Source: Astrothelium macrocarpum
Taxonomy: Eukaryota > Ascomycota > Dothideomycetes > Trypetheliales > Trypetheliaceae
Length of the DNA: 64,000 nucleotides
Direction: 5' to 3'
Assembly (NCBI GenBank): GCA_021030915.1
Contig: JAGEMR010000001.1
Location: 682,001 to 746,000, forward strand
Positions 43,801 through 55,458 of the stretch are shown one piece after another. A program made the translations under genes and the position numbers. The notes under the pieces were generated by a model. That model was not told the origin of the DNA, did no database searches, and saw only the letters and a list, made by a program, of their open reading frames with translations. Within the stretch, counting starts at the first letter, position 1. Every line of letters starts with the position of its first letter.

Positions 43801-46800
43801 TCACCTCGATCCAACATTGTGTTCTGTACGAAGGATTCCGAGTCATCGCTCTCAGCATCGAAGTCATCTTCCAAGACAGCCAAAAGAACGAGATGTAGGG
43901 CCAAGTGTAAGAAAGTTTCTACTCGCGTAGTCTGAATGCCGACGTGCTTTGTCATCCATAACTTGTCAAGTGCGTATCTCAAAGTGGAGTGTGTGATTTG
44001 CGCAAAGAGTCCCTTCTTGGTGAATGCGGCAATATTCTTGAACACTCCCGAGCTGATTTTCTTGAGCTTTGGCTCGTAAACGATGTCATCAACAGGCTTT
44101 CCCGTTTTACGAGCCATATGGGACTTGTACGCATTCTCTGCTTCTTCCCGCTGATTACGCGTATAGTGCGCAACATAAGGATCAATTTCTTGAAGATAGT
44201 CATCTTTAAGTTCAAAAGTACCAGAATCGCTCACGCCCTCGGGAGGCCGGTAATTCGTCATTTCCTGTAGTACCTCTTGGAACTCATCAGACTCTTGGAC
44301 TTTGTCTGACAGTCGATTGCTCAAGTCGGAGTAGGAGAGACGCTTGGAACAAAGTATATGAGCAATATCTCTCCGAAATACTGCAATATGTGGTTTTGGC
44401 TCATCTTCGACAGGAAGGAGAAGATTCCGATCGCTTAGGAGAATAATCAAGAGATGGATAAACTCTTCAGCAACGTCTATCATCTGAGAATCCTCACGAT
44501 CATCGCCGACAATGTACGTTTGACGGACCCAAGAATTCATGTCATACCGGTCAACAATGCTAGCCAAAAGCTCCGAAGGATCGCAAACGCACATTGCGAC
44601 TTGTAGTAAGAAAATGTCGCGTTGATGTGTGACATCTCGTTGTGATATTCCTCGATATGTCGACATTTGGTGCCGGAGTGAAATGCCGTTCCGTACCCAC
44701 ATTCCTACACGCATCTGTGCTAGCCAAGCGCAGACACGCAACGGGAAATCGAAAAGGGTAAGGAGGTACTCTTGTGGCTCATATTCCGGGACTGCGGTTC
44801 TGACAGGAGGTCCTTCTTCTTTCACTTCCCGTGGTGAAAATAGGAGCAACCCCTTGAGTTCTTCAGCAGACAGACTCTTTCCGCAGTCAATAAGCCAAGA
44901 CAAAAGGTAATGCATTGGATGATGGAAGCTCATCGGCTGTTTGGCGACAGAAAAGTCTACGACAGTATGTAATTCTGCTTGCGTTCCACTTTCGAAAGGG
45001 AACAGGTCCATGTCTTTGAATTTGACTTCTCCCTTAATCTCCGACTGATCGAAACGTTTTCGCTCAACGCCCAAGCTGTTTATAAGAGTCGCTCGAGCTA
45101 CTTGACGAATGACTCGATGTATGTTTGTGGGATCTCTGCCACGTGACCACTTGAAAGATTCAGCAAATTGTCGGCATAGCCTATTCATTTCTCGCGTAAC
45201 TAAAGATGCATTGATCCAGGCATCTGTCTCGTATTCGATGTGTTCACCGACCGCACGTGTATTTGGACAAATGCCCTGGTGTAGCTTGACGAGGTCAAGA
45301 AATTGGTGTGTGTATCGCTCCTCTCTTGCAAGCTTCTCCTGAACGTACTCTGAGCCAAGGAGATATTTCAGGTCCAAAAAGAAATGATACATTCGCCGAT
45401 TCGTCACTGCGCCAGCATCGAATGCCAAAGTTGCTAACGGATTTACATCTCGCGGATAGCCTACTTGACGTGACGTTAGGAATGTATACAAGATCGCCAT
45501 GAGATTAGTAAGGAAATTGCCACGTTCTACAACTTCGGAGGTAATCGATGGTGTCGTGAGCATCTGTAGAGAAAGGTTGATGATCGAGTGATCAGGTTCA
45601 CGATCTGCGATCAGATACAATTGAGCCAATGTCGTGTATAGCCCTGCAAATCTTAGGCCAAGAATCCTCTTGAAATACTGCACGGTGACAACTGTGCCAA
45701 TATAGACGTCTCGCAAGTTGACACGCAGTTGTTTCCACATTCGTAAATCATACAGGATCATAAAATCAAGCCGCACACGAGCCCAGAGATTTTCACGAAG
45801 AGGAATCGATTCATTGGTAATTAGTGTGCCTCTTGGTTTCTCAAGCCAATGCTTCGACGGCCTAGGCGTCTTCCGAGATCGCGCTCGTACAGTGGGCGTT
45901 TTGGGGATGTCTGCAAATGGCTCCATGGGTCCGACCGTCGGCGTCTCTCCATCTTCAGAGTCCTCCTGTGGAGTGTTTACGGCATTACCAGGGCTTGCGG
46001 TATTCGTGGCAGGCGGGGGTGGAGGTGGAGGGTATCCTGCAAGCGTAGCTTCTGATGCCTCTGTAACATCAACGTCCAAATCCATGTTGTCCGCGTCATC
46101 GGTCATTTCAGCCATAGGTCCACCGCCGATAAGGAGGTCAAGCTCCATTTCATCATCTTCGTCTCCACTGGCTTCTCGCATTGAATGATCGAGCGCATCT
46201 TCATCAGTCTCGTGGTCTTCATCATCTTCTTCCTCGTCTTCGCTATCATCGATCTCATCCGCTTGAACAGCTACGCGGACAATTGGACGGTGTCCGCCTA
46301 GCGCAAGCATGCGGTTTATTCGTTGGTTTTCCCATTCCATATCCTCTCTTTGGTGGTCATCAATGCCATCTGTGCCAATATCCACATTACTTGCGGCGCT
46401 GCCCATGCGCCATGCTTGAAGCATTTCCTCGCATATAACATTCCGTAAGATTTGGCTGTCATTCCCAACGGTGCAGCCTGAAATGTCGGAAATCCACTCG
46501 ATGATGGTGCCACACATTTGCTCTCTAAACGTGTCTCGCGAAGACCGTATGGTCACAGTGACTTTGATCTCTTCTATGATTTTGGCCATCCTGAGGAGGT
46601 CCTTGAGATCTGTCGAGTACTCGACAACACTTCGTCCGACGTGGTCCACTTCAATTGCCTTTTGCAAGCCGAAAGACTTCTTTTTCTTGCATGCTCTAGC
46701 CACCTGATCGCGTACATCGTCGACGGTGTGCTTCTCGTCGTTCCACAGCACCAGCGCATATTCCACATCATCTTCTTCTTCATAGCCGCCCCTCCCATAC

Positions 46801-47528
46801 CACTTGCTGTTCAACCTTGACGATTGTTCATCTTCCCGAATGCTCTCCTCCGTCTTAGGAAGTCTCAATTGTTCTGGGGAACAGGAAAAGACGTCACACA
46901 AGTAATCTAGTGCACGCGCGATTGTGATCCTTATGCTCTCCTTCAATTCTTCTGGTAGCTCTTTCTCCTCTCTGCCCTTTCCTTTCCATGTTGGCGTGCC
47001 TCTATCGCCTTCCCTCGTGCTATGGATATTACAGAATACCGGCCTGTTCCAAGCCTCAGGGTCTCCGCAGTCGCAACATCCTGAGTTCCCTGGCGAGGTG
47101 CTTACGAAAACGGTGTGTCCCTCATGGTCGCTTGCGTCAAAGCACTTCGCACAGAGCACGCAAGTGTCATCCGTAGAGCATTCCTTGCATCGATATGTAG
47201 CTTCACCGTTCTTGAAAATATGGCCACATGGATGGCCTCGGGCAGCTTCAGTATACTCTGCTCCGTCCTTCGCCCCCTGTCCTTGTCGAAGACTCCAAGT
47301 GGAACCAGGGTTTGATTCGTTGGGCTCAGAGTATTCAGATGGCGGGACGGGGACTTCAGCAGGAATTCCTAGAGGAAATAATAAAGGTAGGTATTTATTG
47401 GAGGCTAAACTTTGGAAGAGGACTTGGCGGAGATATTGATCGGAATGGGTAGTGTATCGGTTGTGGAAGATAAAAGGCAGGTTCCGAAGGCAGTGACAGA
47501 GCCGTTCATCAGCTTCGGAAACGAGCAT
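40839..47528 (-). CDS. UBR1: N-recognin E3 ubiquitin ligase Ubr1
   Basis: Two exons, 47528-41248 and 41106-40839; 6,549 nt, 2,182 aa. The intron has donor GTAAGT, acceptor TAG and a CTAAC branch site. Ubr1 binds destabilising N-terminal residues and, with an E2 of the Rad6 type, ubiquitinates the protein for proteasomal decay (N-degron pathway). The UBR box at about residues 99-170 shows GHPCGHIFKNGEATYRC, DDTCVLCAKCF and SGCCDCGDPEAW, for type 1 (basic) N-degrons. A ClpS-like domain follows near 255-330 (YALVLWNDEKHTVDDV), for type 2 bulky residues. An acidic run (SEDEEEDDEDHETDED) comes next. The RING-H2 lies at about 1365-1515 (STCILCQEE, CGHIMHWTCFEMY, FLCPMCKALGN). The C terminus ends in the highly conserved cap (INIRKCMLLYLNR, SWAPAPYLDKHGETD, YDKLLRDVWL, NNGGWETL). 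The 3' part is GC-rich with a strand-skew switch. Confidence 0.96.
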
Positions 47529-48823
47529 ATTGGTAAAGAGGAGTGTTGAGTGGGAGAGCCAAAGCGTCGAAGATGGAGGCTTTGTTGTAAGTCAAGAGTG
47601 GCGGAGATGACGCTTATTCAGACGGTGGCGCTTGCTCATGGGGAAACGGCACATGTTACATGTCGTAAATGTCCAGTGGGAGTTGCCTTCGGCACAAGAT
47701 TTTCGCAAAATGTGTGCGCCAGGATGATGTGGTTATCAATGCCCAGGTGGAGACTTGCGAAGTTGTGATGTCGAGTCCGCAAGGGAGCGACATCCAAATC
47801 TACGTCACCGGAGGTAATCCGGATCACTGGATATTAAAAAAACGTCACACTTCCTGCAGATCTAAGAAGTCGTGGAGATTTAAAAATATTTGTCACTATT
47901 TCGCTGCTTTGATTGTGGTTTGGTCTACACTTTTGATAGTAAACCAGTAGTATACAATAAACTTTCTCTACGCTTCAATGCGCCAAATCAAGCATGCCAA
48001 AATGCGCGTCTATTTCCACATGTATCCGAAGAGCGGCTCCCTATTCGTCATCCTCATCTCCTGACTCGGCGGTTTGCAAATATTTGTACTTGATGTCTTT
48101 CCATTGCCGCTGCTCATCAGTTAGCCAAAATGTTGGATTCAGCACAGCAAAGGGAAACGCGTACGCCGCGATTTATCGAATCCCACATGGCATCTGATCC
48201 AATGTTGAATGCCCTAGCCTATCGTGAGCGCCCATCTAGTGAAGAGGACCTTGTGCCGTTTGAAGGAGTGGAGTTACATTTGGAATGCGAAGGCTCCGGA
48301 GAAAATGGTAGCCAGAAACATTGTGTTACTCCTTATGAGGGTGCTGCCAATTGTCAGAAGGAGGAGAGTAGCGGGCCTTAACAGAAGACTTGCTTGTAGA
48401 TGCCCTGCGCAACCTGCAACTGCTGTCAGTGTTCGGAACGGAACTGTTGTCGAAGCACCACGGTTCACTCACGCCTGCCATTTTGACGTCACTGGGATCA
48501 AAGAGCCCTTCAGCTGTATGCAGAGCTATGAATGGAGTGTGAGAGGTAATTGAGAGATAATTAGGAGCTGTCAATTGAGGTGTAGGTAGAGTATGAATGT
48601 ACGGGAGTTGAGGTTTCTACGTTCGGCCCACCACATCGCAATCATTGATTGGCTGCATGCAAAGAGCTGCACCAACTACTCCGAACCCTTCCGTAACGGC
48701 CAACCACAATGACATTAGCAACAATTCACTCTGCCTGGCGGATCAATGCAGTAAGCCTGCATACCACTTCTGGTGAAACACGGCATAGCGCCTTCCCCAA
48801 GGCTGCTGCCATCTTCACCAGCC
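47529..48823. other. Intergenic region between divergent UBR1 and PYM
   Basis: About 1.3 kb holding both promoters. Frames of up to 109 codons at 48130-48574 overlap on both strands with no recognisable domain; none is called. Confidence 0.5.
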
Positions 48824-49477
48824 ATGCCTGCAACAACACCAGAGAACACCAAGCCTGCAACCGCTAAATCAGGCATCCAGACCTCTGCTGACGGCGAATC
48901 TATCATTCCATCATCTACCCGTGCTGACGGTTCCGTCCGTAAAGAAATCCGTGTCCGGCCTGGCTATCGCCCACCAGAAGACATCGAAGTCTACAAGAAT
49001 CGTGCTGCGGAGGCATGGAAGAACCGCGGAAGTGCAGGCATACCAGGTGCAGAAGGACTGAAGAGCTCATCAGATAAATCAGGCGAATCAGTGGGAGCAG
49101 GCAACAACAAGAATGCGAAGAGGAGAGAAGCAAGGAAAAAGGCTGCCGCTGCTGCCAAAGCCGAGGCTGGCGAGGCGAGTGTGAATGGTGCCACAGCATC
49201 TCAAGACGCCGAGAATGCACAGGCACTCGAAGCGCAAGCTGATGGTGTTTCAAATTCGGAACACAAGCTACGAGCTGATCCACAGGCAGAAAAGGAAAAG
49301 GAGGCGCGCAAGCTGAGCAAAAAGCTAAGGCAGGCAAAGGACCTCAAAGAAAAAAAGGATAAGGGGAATGCCTTGTTGCCAGAGCAGTTCGAGAAGGTCA
49401 TCAAGATCAACGAGCTAATACGACAACTTGATGCCTTGGGTTTTGATGCCGACGGCGAGAAAAAGCAAGGCAGCTGA
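48824..49477 (+). CDS. PYM/WIBG-type exon junction complex recycling factor
   Basis: Single exon, 217 aa from ATG 48824; the frame extends upstream only through a GTG. PYM binds the Mago-Y14 pair and ribosomes and helps strip exon junction complexes from mRNA during translation. The N-terminal Mago-binding motif is clear: ADGSVRKEIRVRPGYRPPEDIEVYKNR. The middle is a basic, Ala-rich stretch (NAKRREARKKAAAAAKAEAG). The C terminus is a charged helix (ARKLSKKLRQAKDLKEKKDKG, then LLPEQFEKVIKINELIRQLDALGF), like the eIF2A-related end of PYM. Intron-rich genes in this window make an active exon junction complex plausible. Confidence 0.88.
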   Translation: MPATTPENTKPATAKSGIQTSADGESIIPSSTRADGSVRKEIRVRPGYRPPEDIEVYKNRAAEAWKNRGSAGIPGAEGLKSSSDKSGESVGAGNNKNAKRREARKKAAAAAKAEAGEASVNGATASQDAENAQALEAQADGVSNSEHKLRADPQAEKEKEARKLSKKLRQAKDLKEKKDKGNALLPEQFEKVIKINELIRQLDALGFDADGEKKQGS

Positions 49478-50870
49478 AAAAGACCACCAAACGTCGCAAA
49501 GACCTTTGTACCACAATCAGACCCAGTTCAAACAACATGAACCCGTCGTAAGACCAAAAAGCGACTATCAAACACTGGTGCAAGACTACTCAAGTACCAG
49601 CAATTGCGACTGCTTATATTGGTGGGATCAGCGACCGCTTTTTGGGCTATCCAATATCATGAATAGGACTTAAGAAACCGAGGGGAAGACACGACAAAAA
49701 GGCGACTGGTCATGAGCTATGAAATAGACATGATACTCGGAAGTCTCGCACGTATCCGGTGCTCCGTTGAACGTAGCGTTTGGGGATGCAGTCGTAATCA
49801 TCAGCTTCTTACTTCTGGTGCTGTTATCATAATACATACAGTCATTCGGGAACCGTCATTCGCACACGATTCAGACATCAACTTGCTGACCACTAGTATC
49901 GGTATCAGATCCTTCTATCCACTAAAGTATCAATTGGCTTATTTTCTTAAACGAGCCGAAATCACTTTATTGTGGCTGGGGTGAATCACTGAGATACCTG
50001 CATTTTTCTTCGTGGGTGGACTTGCAAGAAAATTGTCTCATATTCTATAAATCAATCGAATTGCAGATAGCTCGAACTATATTGAACTTGTAACTTGTAA
50101 AAGTTCATTAGCAGTGCATGCTCAGCTCTGACGGCTTTCAATAAATGATTTGCCCAAGGCGGCTCTTTCGCATTGTGCTAGAGTAGAGCGAGCGGCAGGA
50201 ACAAGATGCAGTCTTACGTCACCTATTATTTGCAAAGCTGGGGAGTTTTAGTGTTTCTGTGGATAGAGTAAAGCTATGGATCATGGCCAATACAGAGAGA
50301 TGACATGAATATGCGAACTGCCGTGTTGAGATAAAATACCGCACAAGGTTTCATGTCAAATCACTTCGTAAAAACCTATGGTCTTTAAACGAGTTCAGAT
50401 CTGGCTACATCCCAAGGCGATGCAGGTGATAGAAACGCGATCTGGAGAGATGAATAGAGTCGAGTTCAAGAGCCAGCAGCTCTGAGCGCGGTGACGCTAG
50501 GGAAGACCCTAAAGTTGATCCTGATCACGACATTTCGACCCTGTCAAACGTGCACCAGCATAACACAGTTCAGGATTGGCCTGGTATCAGTGCCATTGAC
50601 GTAGTTCCAGTAACAATGGACGCTTTGCCAGAGCTATGGCTTCTCGTCTCTTGCGCCATTCAGAGGCTCAAGCTGGCCATTGCTCTGGTCCAGCTCCTGA
50701 TGACCTCAATCCCAGGGGGCGTCTTTGGTGAGCTAGGCCTGTTCCGTTTTATGCTCGCTCGTTGCTTTTGCGCTCTGTCTGAGCCGTAGAAAACCTACAA
50801 GTCCCATTGTGCTGCAAAGTTCGCGTCTATTCCTTCCAGAGTTCGTATTTCGTCGAATCCCTGGACAGTG
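49478..50870. other. Gene-free stretch
   Basis: About 1.4 kb between PYM and the MFS gene (same strand). A 79-codon frame at 50550-50789 is hydrophobic in part but has no recognisable family. No clear repeat. Confidence 0.5.
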
Positions 50871-52657
50871 ATGGCGTCCATCGAGAAGAAAACGGAACAA
50901 AAGGCTCCTGATCAGCTCAGCGGCAGTGATGAGGAAATAAACAGCCATATTAACGCTGGAGCTCTGCTTAGAAAGGTTGATCTCAGACTCATACCCGCTG
51001 TTGGCATCCTTTACTTGCTTTCTTTTCTAGATAGGAGCAACGGTAACTCAGTTCTCCATCAAGCCTGACATTGTATGCTGATATACTGCAGTCGCCAACG
51101 CGCGTCTGGATGGCCTTACAACTGATCTTCACATGAGTATGACATAATCCAAGTCTAGTACATGCTTCTCTACTAATCCTTCGATGCAGCTGGAAACCAG
51201 TATTTGACGAGCTTGACCCTGTTCTTCATTGGTTACGTTGTGTTTGAGGTATGATAATGTTCACTATTAGGCTTCTGAAGTATACTGAATTTCCAGGTGC
51301 CTTGGAACGTAGCCCTAAAACGAACAACTCCAAAGATATGGCTCCCAACTATTACTCTCGTATGGGGCATTATCGCGACCCTTATGGGAATCAGCCAGAA
51401 CTTGTCCGGTTTCTTTGCCGTGAGATTCTTCCTTGGTCTTACAGAAGGTGGCCTATTCCCTGGTGTCGTCTACTATCTGTCTATGTGGTACAGACGAAAT
51501 GAAAGACAGTTTCGAGTCTCGCTTTTCTTTAGTGCAGCTTCCCTGGCCGGAGCATTTGGAGGTATTTTGGCATACGTAAAGTCTTCCCCATGATCTTTTT
51601 CAAAAATAAGTTCTCTCTGACATTACACAGGGAATTGGGTTCATGAGTGGAGTGGGTGGCCTCAAAGGATGGCGATGGATCTTCATCATTGTGAGCCATC
51701 AACATTGACCGAAGAAGACTGCATGGCTGATTTGTACGATCAGGAAGGACTCGTGACCGTAGTAGTGTCATGTGCAGCTTATTTCTTCATCGTCAATTAC
51801 CCAGACAGTGCCAGCTTCCTTACTAACGACGAGCGTGCCTTGATTCACGAGCGTCTCAAAGCCGATTCCGACGCCACAAACAACGAAGGCTTCACCTGGG
51901 CCAATGTCGCCTCCGCGCTCAAGGATCCCAAATGCTGGCTATACGGACTTTGTTTTCACACCCTAAGTCTCCCACTTTACACGCTCTCCCTCTTCCTGGT
52001 AAGCCCTTTCCCCCATTTCGCGCTCCCCCTTCCCAAAACTTCTAAACATCCGCCCACTAACCGTAACCTCAGCCCACCATCATCAAATCCCTCGGCTACA
52101 CCGCCGCCAACGCGCAACTCCTCACGGTCCCGCCCTACGCCTTCGCCTTCGTCCTCACCCTCTCCCTCGCCGTCATCTCAGAGCGCGCGCACATCCGCGC
52201 GCCCTTCATCCTCGGCTCGTCCCTCTTCGCCGCCATCGGCTACTGCATCCTGCTCAGCCAAACCCACCCCACGCGCCGCCCGGGCATCTCGTACCTCGGC
52301 ACCTTCTTCGCGGCCGGCGGCATCTACCCGGCGGTCGCGCTCGCGCTGAGCTGGCCCGCCATCAACGTCTCGGGCCAGACGAAGCGGGCCACCGCGAATG
52401 CGATGCAGATCTCGATTGGGAATCTGGGCGCGGTGCTGGGGACGCAGTTGTATCGGAGTGAGGATGGGCCGCGGTATGTGTTGGGGCATTCGTTTGCGTT
52501 GGGGTATTTGTTGGTGAATGTCGTTTTGGTCGGGGTGACGTGGGCGGTGTTGGCGAGGGAGAATCGGAGGAGGGATGGGTTGGTGGAAGGGGGGGCGAGG
52601 GAGGATGAGAGCGAGTGGCATGGAGATGAGGATTTGAGGTGGAGGTTTTCGACGTAA
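50871..52657 (+). CDS. MFS transporter, anion:cation symporter (Dal5/allantoate permease-like) family
   Basis: Seven exons: 50871-51042, 51092-51136, 51190-51248, 51297-51575, 51631-51690, 51744-51998 and 52073-52657; 1,455 nt, 484 aa, all introns 47-74 nt and GT-AG. The start is the ATG at 50871 (MASIEKKTEQ); the codon before it is GTG. Family signatures are LLRKVDLRLIPAVGILYLLSFLDRSN (first helix), ARLDGLTTDLHMTGNQYLTSLTLFFIGYVVFEVPWNVAL, the FLGLTEGGLFPGVVYYLSMWYRR motif and GWRWIFIIEGLVTVV. About 12 membrane helices are expected at the plasma membrane. Members carry allantoate, nicotinate, pantothenate or similar organic anions; the substrate here is open. The last exon is strongly GC-rich with a C-to-G switch near 52380. 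Confidence 0.92.
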
Positions 52658-53808
52658 AGGGAGTTGATGGTGCTCAGTTTAGATGGTGTTGGAGATTAGA
52701 AGCTTCGTTTCTTGCTGTATCTTCTTGACTTGGGGGAAGGGCGATGTTCCGATTCCTCATATGGTTGGTATTTGAAGGGATGGCAGATCAAATTTGTGCA
52801 GCCTGTGTTCGCTAAGAACCTGTCTGAACTCACGTCACACCGCTTGATGCAGCACTCAAGAGCGTACACGTATTTACACTTATACGGAAACGCGCGATAC
52901 AAATTTGTTGAAGGATAGGGTCCGCATTGACGATCACTTCACCAATCTCCTGATAATTTACACTTAAGGAAATCCAGAATAATAACTAGACTTATTTGGC
53001 TACTGTGGAAACGTCTGGAGCAGAAACGGACGCCGGTGTCTAGGAAATTTCACCATCCGCAAACCTGTCTACCAGGCATGTCCAATCTCGTGAAGTATAT
53101 CCTCGTATCAGTAAGATGCATTTGTAAGAGATGTTAAGACTGGGGCGAATGAGAAGAATAGGAATCCTATAGCTAATTGGCCGGATAGCAAAAGAAGAGG
53201 TACACTATCTTAAATAATACTGGTTCAAGTGATGATAAAGTAGGCAGGAGAAGCGTTACACTGACATAACAGTCGTGTGACGTACGACTGGCGAGTTGTT
53301 CTTTGGCACTAGGGAGTGGTTCAAAGGTAGTCTTAGAAGAACTTCAAGCCCCAAGATTAACAATTTCTTTGATGAAACAGACATTTATGATGTTGCGTCA
53401 TAAACGTCAAATCGAACAGCTCTACACTACTGCTTGGAGAGACCATGTATACGAAACAGGACAAACAGCAGAAGGAAACGAGCCGATATCAGAGTGAAGT
53501 GAAGAGAAAGATCATATCAAAGTGGCTCGGCGGCGAATCTCTACGCATTCAGCTCGCAATCCTCACACAAGATCCCCATGGGTCCGTTCCGCCGGTTCCA
53601 AACATCCATATTGTCATTCTTGCAACTTCGAGTCCGCTTAGAACAAATAGTATCATACCGAACCCAATTCAACACGTGATAGAGGCTGCAGGAGATTACT
53701 GATGAGGTAAGAGAGGGTTGAGTACATATCATGACTTGTACCATCCGGCTCGGGATCGACATGTTTGGCTTGGCTGCGTATGACCTCAGATTGGTGTCGT
53801 GCATTCAA
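52658..53808. other. Gene-free stretch
   Basis: About 1.15 kb between the stops of the MFS gene (+) and the STAND NTPase (-). No supportable gene or repeat. Confidence 0.55.
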
Positions 53809-55458
53809 TCAGAAGCCATGTGTAGATCTGCCTATTCCCCGAAGGATGTTGGGCAAGACTTGGTCCTTGCGATGTCGCGCAAAGCTCCATATTCCCATCA
53901 TACCAGGATACTGCAAGAAGTTCCAGGTCTTCCTTGCGAGCGATATCTCACGAGCAATTCCTGGAAAGCCTTCCTTCTTGGCTATTTTTTGGAGCTTCCT
54001 GGATGTGGGTGAGACTTGATCCAGGTATTCAAACGTGTACATCTGGTCCCACAGCGGAGGTGGTTCTTCAATACAACTCTTTATCAGTATCGATTGTACC
54101 ATATAGACTCTCGGCCAGTTCGGATTTCCAGGTCCAGGTCCGGCAATCTTTTGCCACCAAAGGTATACCGTACATATTGCATCCAGCTTTGAGCTCTGGT
54201 ACTGCTCGGATGACATCTCAGACTCGATAGCCCTTTGCATATAACAATGCATACTCAAGGTTTTTAGGCCCAATGGATGTGTACTGCCGTCATGTTCTTT
54301 TATGATGCCACGCTTTGACAGTTCCTGAAGCGCTGCATCAAATTCAGACCCAAAACTGGTCATGTCGCCAGTGAGTCCGTTTTCCTTCCTAAAGAAATAC
54401 TTCATCCACGGTCGAATCTCACCAAGCTGGTATGCCTTTTTCGCGTAGCATTTGAACCACTCCCGCGGTATGAAGCGGCATCTGATGTGCAAAAAAATGT
54501 AGAGAACCATCATGTATGCATCTTTTTTAAGAGGTTCTTCAGCAGCAATGGCACTCAAAGCGAGCTTGCAAATCACGTGTATTGACTGATCGTAGGTCAG
54601 GTCAAGGTAGTGCTTGCTCAGCTTGCTGTTGGTCTTGTTCAATTGTGCTAAGTTAGGATTGGCTGCAAAATCTCCAGTAATAATAAGATTAGCAGCCGTA
54701 TTTATTGCACCAGGATCGCAACGCAATTCTTTGAGACCCTTATCCAAGGCCCGGCGGGTCTCTTCAGTAAGGTGACGAGGGTTTGACTGCTTCGCTTGAT
54801 CAGATGGAAGGGGCTTGACTTTTAGACTTTTGCAACCAATTACGCCTTTGAGACCCTCCTTATTGCACCGGCTCGTGACGAGAATATGGCCGTTGAGGGA
54901 GGTAGGAATGTGACTGTACAAATTGCTTGTGAAAGAATTCGATTCATCGAAGTTGTCGAAAACCATTAGCCATGGTCTCTTACTGTCCTGGAAGAAATTT
55001 CTCAGAAACTCGTGGCAAGTCGAGACATCGCCAAGATCTTCAGCCTTGTCACATTGTGATCTATGTATGTCATTTGCCATTTGCTTCAAATCAAGCTCGA
55101 GTAGTTCTGGCTTGGATGCATTTGCCCATAAAATGCAACCATAACTCTTCTTGAGCACGGAATCATGGCAGTATTTGGCCGCAAGTTGAGATTTACCACA
55201 GCCTGAAGTGCCGTTGAGCTCAACCCCAAAAACCGGAAGTTGAGAAACTGATCTCGTGTAAAACAGGTAATCGATTTCTTCCAAGAGATCATGCCGCTCA
55301 ACAAAATCCTTGACCAGTGGTGGAATATTTAGTGCTATGCATTCGTCTCCAGGAACAAGCGTTTCTGTTGAATATCTCGCAGACAAAGCAGAACCTTGAG
55401 TCAGTGAAGAGATGCTCGAATCAGAAGAACTTGCGCACGACTCCAAAGATTTCTCCAT
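53809..55458 (-). CDS. STAND-type P-loop NTPase (NB-ARC/NLR-like)
   Basis: Single exon, 549 aa from ATG 55458. A Ser-rich N terminus of about 45 residues is followed by ALNIPPLVKDFVERHDLLEEI, a typical lead-in to an NB-ARC domain. Walker A is ELNGTSGCGKSQLAAKY (about residues 80-97), Walker B PWLMVFDNFDE (about 163-173), and a sensor-like LNGHILVTSR follows. The rest is helical with a winged-helix-like part (ALQELSKRGIIKEHDGSTHPLGL, SMHCYMQRAIESEM). No TPR, WD or ankyrin array follows, so it is short for a fungal NLR. It may be a minimal STAND switch, a truncated gene, or one that signals through a partner. It probably acts in non-self recognition, by analogy only. Confidence 0.75.
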   Translation of the reverse strand: MEKSLESCASSSDSSISSLTQGSALSARYSTETLVPGDECIALNIPPLVKDFVERHDLLEEIDYLFYTRSVSQLPVFGVELNGTSGCGKSQLAAKYCHDSVLKKSYGCILWANASKPELLELDLKQMANDIHRSQCDKAEDLGDVSTCHEFLRNFFQDSKRPWLMVFDNFDESNSFTSNLYSHIPTSLNGHILVTSRCNKEGLKGVIGCKSLKVKPLPSDQAKQSNPRHLTEETRRALDKGLKELRCDPGAINTAANLIITGDFAANPNLAQLNKTNSKLSKHYLDLTYDQSIHVICKLALSAIAAEEPLKKDAYMMVLYIFLHIRCRFIPREWFKCYAKKAYQLGEIRPWMKYFFRKENGLTGDMTSFGSEFDAALQELSKRGIIKEHDGSTHPLGLKTLSMHCYMQRAIESEMSSEQYQSSKLDAICTVYLWWQKIAGPGPGNPNWPRVYMVQSILIKSCIEEPPPLWDQMYTFEYLDQVSPTSRKLQKIAKKEGFPGIAREISLARKTWNFLQYPGMMGIWSFARHRKDQVLPNILRGIGRSTHGF

